Shown in pieces: positions 4,472 through 6,102 of a DNA stretch of 6,102 nt (position 1 is the first letter of the stretch; each line of letters begins with the position of its first letter). The DNA comes from Chloroflexota bacterium (GTDB lineage: Bacteria > Chloroflexota > Anaerolineae > Anaerolineales > UBA4823): the NCBI GenBank assembly GCA_021849525.1, contig JAJZSS010000118.1, positions 1 to 6,102 on the forward strand, written 5' to 3'. Position numbers and translations under genes: made by a program. Under the pieces are notes generated by a model, which was not told the origin of the DNA, made no database searches, and was given only the letters and a program-made list of their open reading frames with translations.

Positions 4472-5735
4472 TCCCAATCGCAAAGCCAACTATATTCACC
4501 TGTACGCGGATGTCATCGGATATGGCATTCTGGCAGGCAGTGCCATGGCTTTCGTTGCCGTTTACGCGGCACGCCTGGGGGCTACCGGTTTTCAAATCAG
4601 CTTGCTCTCGGCTGGACCGGCAGTCGTGAACTTATTGTTCTCATTACCTGCCGGGAAATGGTTGACTGGGCACACATTGACTCAGGTCAGTTTCCAAACG
4701 GCAGGGCTGACACGCCTTGGCTACCTTTTCCTGATCCCCCTCCCATTACTCTTACCCAGCACTATCCAGATATGGATCATCATTTTAATTACCCTGGTCA
4801 TGGCGATTCCCGGTACGGTTTTATCGATCGCATTTAATTCTGTCCTGGCCGAACTGATTCCGCCGGAAGATCGTGCAACCGTCATTGGGCGAAGGAATGC
4901 TCTCACCTCCCTGACGATGACCTTAACGGCGCTGTCTTCAGGACAGATATTAGATCTGCTGGACTACCCGGTCAACTACGTCATTGTATTCGGCCTGGGC
5001 ACCTTAGGAAGCATTTACTCAACATACCACCTCCAGAAGCTCAAAACGCCAGCTTCTCCCCCTCCTACATCACCCCAACCGTTGGGTGATCTTGCCCGCC
5101 CAGGACAACTGCGGATCGTCGATAGCCTGCGCCTGCCAGCAGGTCTTCGCTTCCTGACCCGCGTCCCCAAGCCAATCTACTTCCGCCTGGATATTCTCCG
5201 CGGCCCTTATGGGGGATTTTTGGCCGCCTACTTATTCTTTTATTCTTGCCAGTATGTACCGGCTGCGATATCACCTCTTTACATGGTCAATAACCTGGAT
5301 TACACCGATGGCATTATCAGTCTGGGAAACAGCCTGTTTTATGTATTGATGTTCATAACTTCATTACGGTTGAGCAAATTGAGTGCCCGCTTCGGTCACC
5401 ATAAAGTTTTGGTGATCGGCAGCCTGCTCTACTGCGCTTATCCTATCTTTATCAGCCAGGCCTGGGATGCTACTTTATACTGGGCAGCATCTTTTGTTGG
5501 CGGGATCGCCTGGGCATTGACCAGCGGCGGATTAATTAACCGGCTGATGGAAGTCGTACCTGATGATAAACGCCCGGCTTACATGGCGCTCCACAACCTG
5601 GCATTAAATCTGGGAATCCTGGTAGGCTCGCTTACAGGACCGCTCCTGGCAAATATCGTCGGTCTGAAAGAAGCCTTATTACTTGCTGGCATTCTGCGCT
5701 TCACAGCCGGCTTTGGATTAAAGAAGTGGGGATAA
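4437..5735 (+). CDS. Major facilitator superfamily transporter
   Basis: The 432-residue product has about 12 hydrophobic segments and an MFS layout of two halves joined by a cytoplasmic loop. TM1 begins near IHLYADVIGYGILAGSAMAFV. The first half holds PPEDRATVIGRRNA (142-155), a loop pattern seen in many MFS proteins. The central loop includes a proline-rich stretch TPASPPPTSPQP near 204-216. The second half has RLSKLSARFGHHKVLVIGSLL, a variant of MFS motif A. No clear motif A is seen in the first half. The substrate is unknown. The start is uncertain: the open frame reaches TTG 4404, but TTG 4437 is preferred because it overlaps the glycosyltransferase gene less; neither has a convincing ribosome site, and the next ATG would cut into TM1. 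The gene is last in the plus-strand operon and ends one base before the convergent rsmA stop. Confidence 0.85.
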   Translation: MSTATSTPSPPDPNRKANYIHLYADVIGYGILAGSAMAFVAVYAARLGATGFQISLLSAGPAVVNLLFSLPAGKWLTGHTLTQVSFQTAGLTRLGYLFLIPLPLLLPSTIQIWIIILITLVMAIPGTVLSIAFNSVLAELIPPEDRATVIGRRNALTSLTMTLTALSSGQILDLLDYPVNYVIVFGLGTLGSIYSTYHLQKLKTPASPPPTSPQPLGDLARPGQLRIVDSLRLPAGLRFLTRVPKPIYFRLDILRGPYGGFLAAYLFFYSCQYVPAAISPLYMVNNLDYTDGIISLGNSLFYVLMFITSLRLSKLSARFGHHKVLVIGSLLYCAYPIFISQAWDATLYWAASFVGGIAWALTSGGLINRLMEVVPDDKRPAYMALHNLALNLGILVGSLTGPLLANIVGLKEALLLAGILRFTAGFGLKKWG

Positions 5736-5736
5736 A

Positions 5737-6102
5737 TCAGCGCGCAACAACTATTTGGCGATAGATCGCAGTCAGCTGCTCCCATTCAGACAGGGAGAGC
5801 GTTTCTGCGCGCCGCTGAGGGTCGATCCCTGCCTGCAGAATGAATTCACCGGCCTGCTGGGCGGGCATCGCCAGACCGCCTGCCAGAGAATTGCGCAAGG
5901 TCTTACGCTTCTGGCTGAAGCCAGCCTTGGCCAGACGAAAGAAATCATTCAACCAGAGCTCCGGGATTAACGGTTCAGGGTACAGGTCCACTCTCACCAC
6001 CGCCGAATCGACCTGTGGCGCTGGATAAAAAGCCCCCGCCGGAATCCGCGTTTTCACCTGCGGCTGCCCATAGACCTGGACGCTTAAAGCCAACAGATCG
6101 GA
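5737..6102 (-). CDS. rsmA: 16S rRNA (adenine1518-N6/adenine1519-N6)-dimethyltransferase RsmA, C-terminal part
   Basis: This is the C-terminal 121 residues of RsmA/KsgA, which dimethylates two adjacent adenines in helix 45 near the 3' end of 16S rRNA during small-subunit assembly. The frame is open to the window edge, so the SAM-binding N-terminal domain lies outside; full-length proteins have about 260-290 residues. Recognised features are LLALSVQVYGQPQV at the left, the family signature FYPAPQVDSAVV (residues 25-36 of the visible part), the SQKRKTLRNSL motif (63-73), and the final RRAETLSLSEWEQL. An internal TTG at 6093 is not a start, since family similarity continues through it to the edge. 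The gene converges on the MFS gene with one base between stop codons. Confidence 0.93.
   Translation of the reverse strand, partial: SDLLALSVQVYGQPQVKTRIPAGAFYPAPQVDSAVVRVDLYPEPLIPELWLNDFFRLAKAGFSQKRKTLRNSLAGGLAMPAQQAGEFILQAGIDPQRRAETLSLSEWEQLTAIYRQIVVAR

Noticed and set aside
4086..4595. 169-residue minus-strand open frame opposite the glycosyltransferase and transporter
   Set aside because: It is antisense to two well-supported genes, rich in arginine and serine, and has no recognisable domain or ribosome site.
5779..5797. CTCCC/GGGAG hairpin downstream of the transporter as terminator
   Set aside because: The stem is five bases with no T-run on either strand, and it lies inside the rsmA coding sequence.
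6091..6093. TTG as the start of a short separate protein at the right edge
   Set aside because: RsmA similarity continues through this codon to the window end, so it is an internal leucine.

Overview
The window carries eight genes and one divergent control region, with moderate GC and dense bacterial packing. The Roadblock/LC7 + V4R pair, the stand-alone polyprenol-phosphate mannose synthase and the lipoprotein-type binding protein together suggest a Chloroflexota bacterium, perhaps Anaerolineae. This is inference from gene content; no rRNA or other phylogenetic marker settles it. There are no tRNAs, CRISPR arrays, insertion sequences or phage genes.

Left half, minus strand (1-2364): an ABC import system of the nitrate/sulfonate/taurine/thiamine-precursor type. 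Transcription starts near 2455 from an extended -10 promoter. It first reads a lipoprotein substrate-binding protein (1360-2364). A 148-base gap with a bipartite hairpin and a possible second promoter follows, then the ATPase (447-1211) and the permease (1-450, cut by the window edge). ATPase and permease overlap as ATGA, so they are probably translationally coupled. The substrate cannot be told from sequence.

Centre (2365-2673): a divergent intergenic region of about 300 bases. It holds back-to-back promoters, both with extended -10 elements, a 23-base inverted repeat where the minus-strand -35 should lie, and tandem small hairpins in the plus-strand leader.

Right half, plus strand (2674-5735): a probable four-gene operon. 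A Roadblock/LC7 protein and a V4R protein share one base (TAATG). They are followed by a polyprenol-monophosphate mannose synthase-like GT2 enzyme and by a major facilitator transporter that overlaps the GT2 gene. The first pair looks like a small regulatory or sensory module. The last two suggest lipid-linked mannose donor synthesis and a transport step; whether all four serve one process is unknown.

Right edge (5737-6102, minus): the C-terminal third of the 16S rRNA dimethyladenosine transferase RsmA/KsgA, convergent with the transporter. The two stop codons are separated by a single base.

The most interesting unit is the Roadblock-V4R pair. Both folds are related to parts of eukaryotic GTPase-regulating complexes, yet no small GTPase is present in the window.
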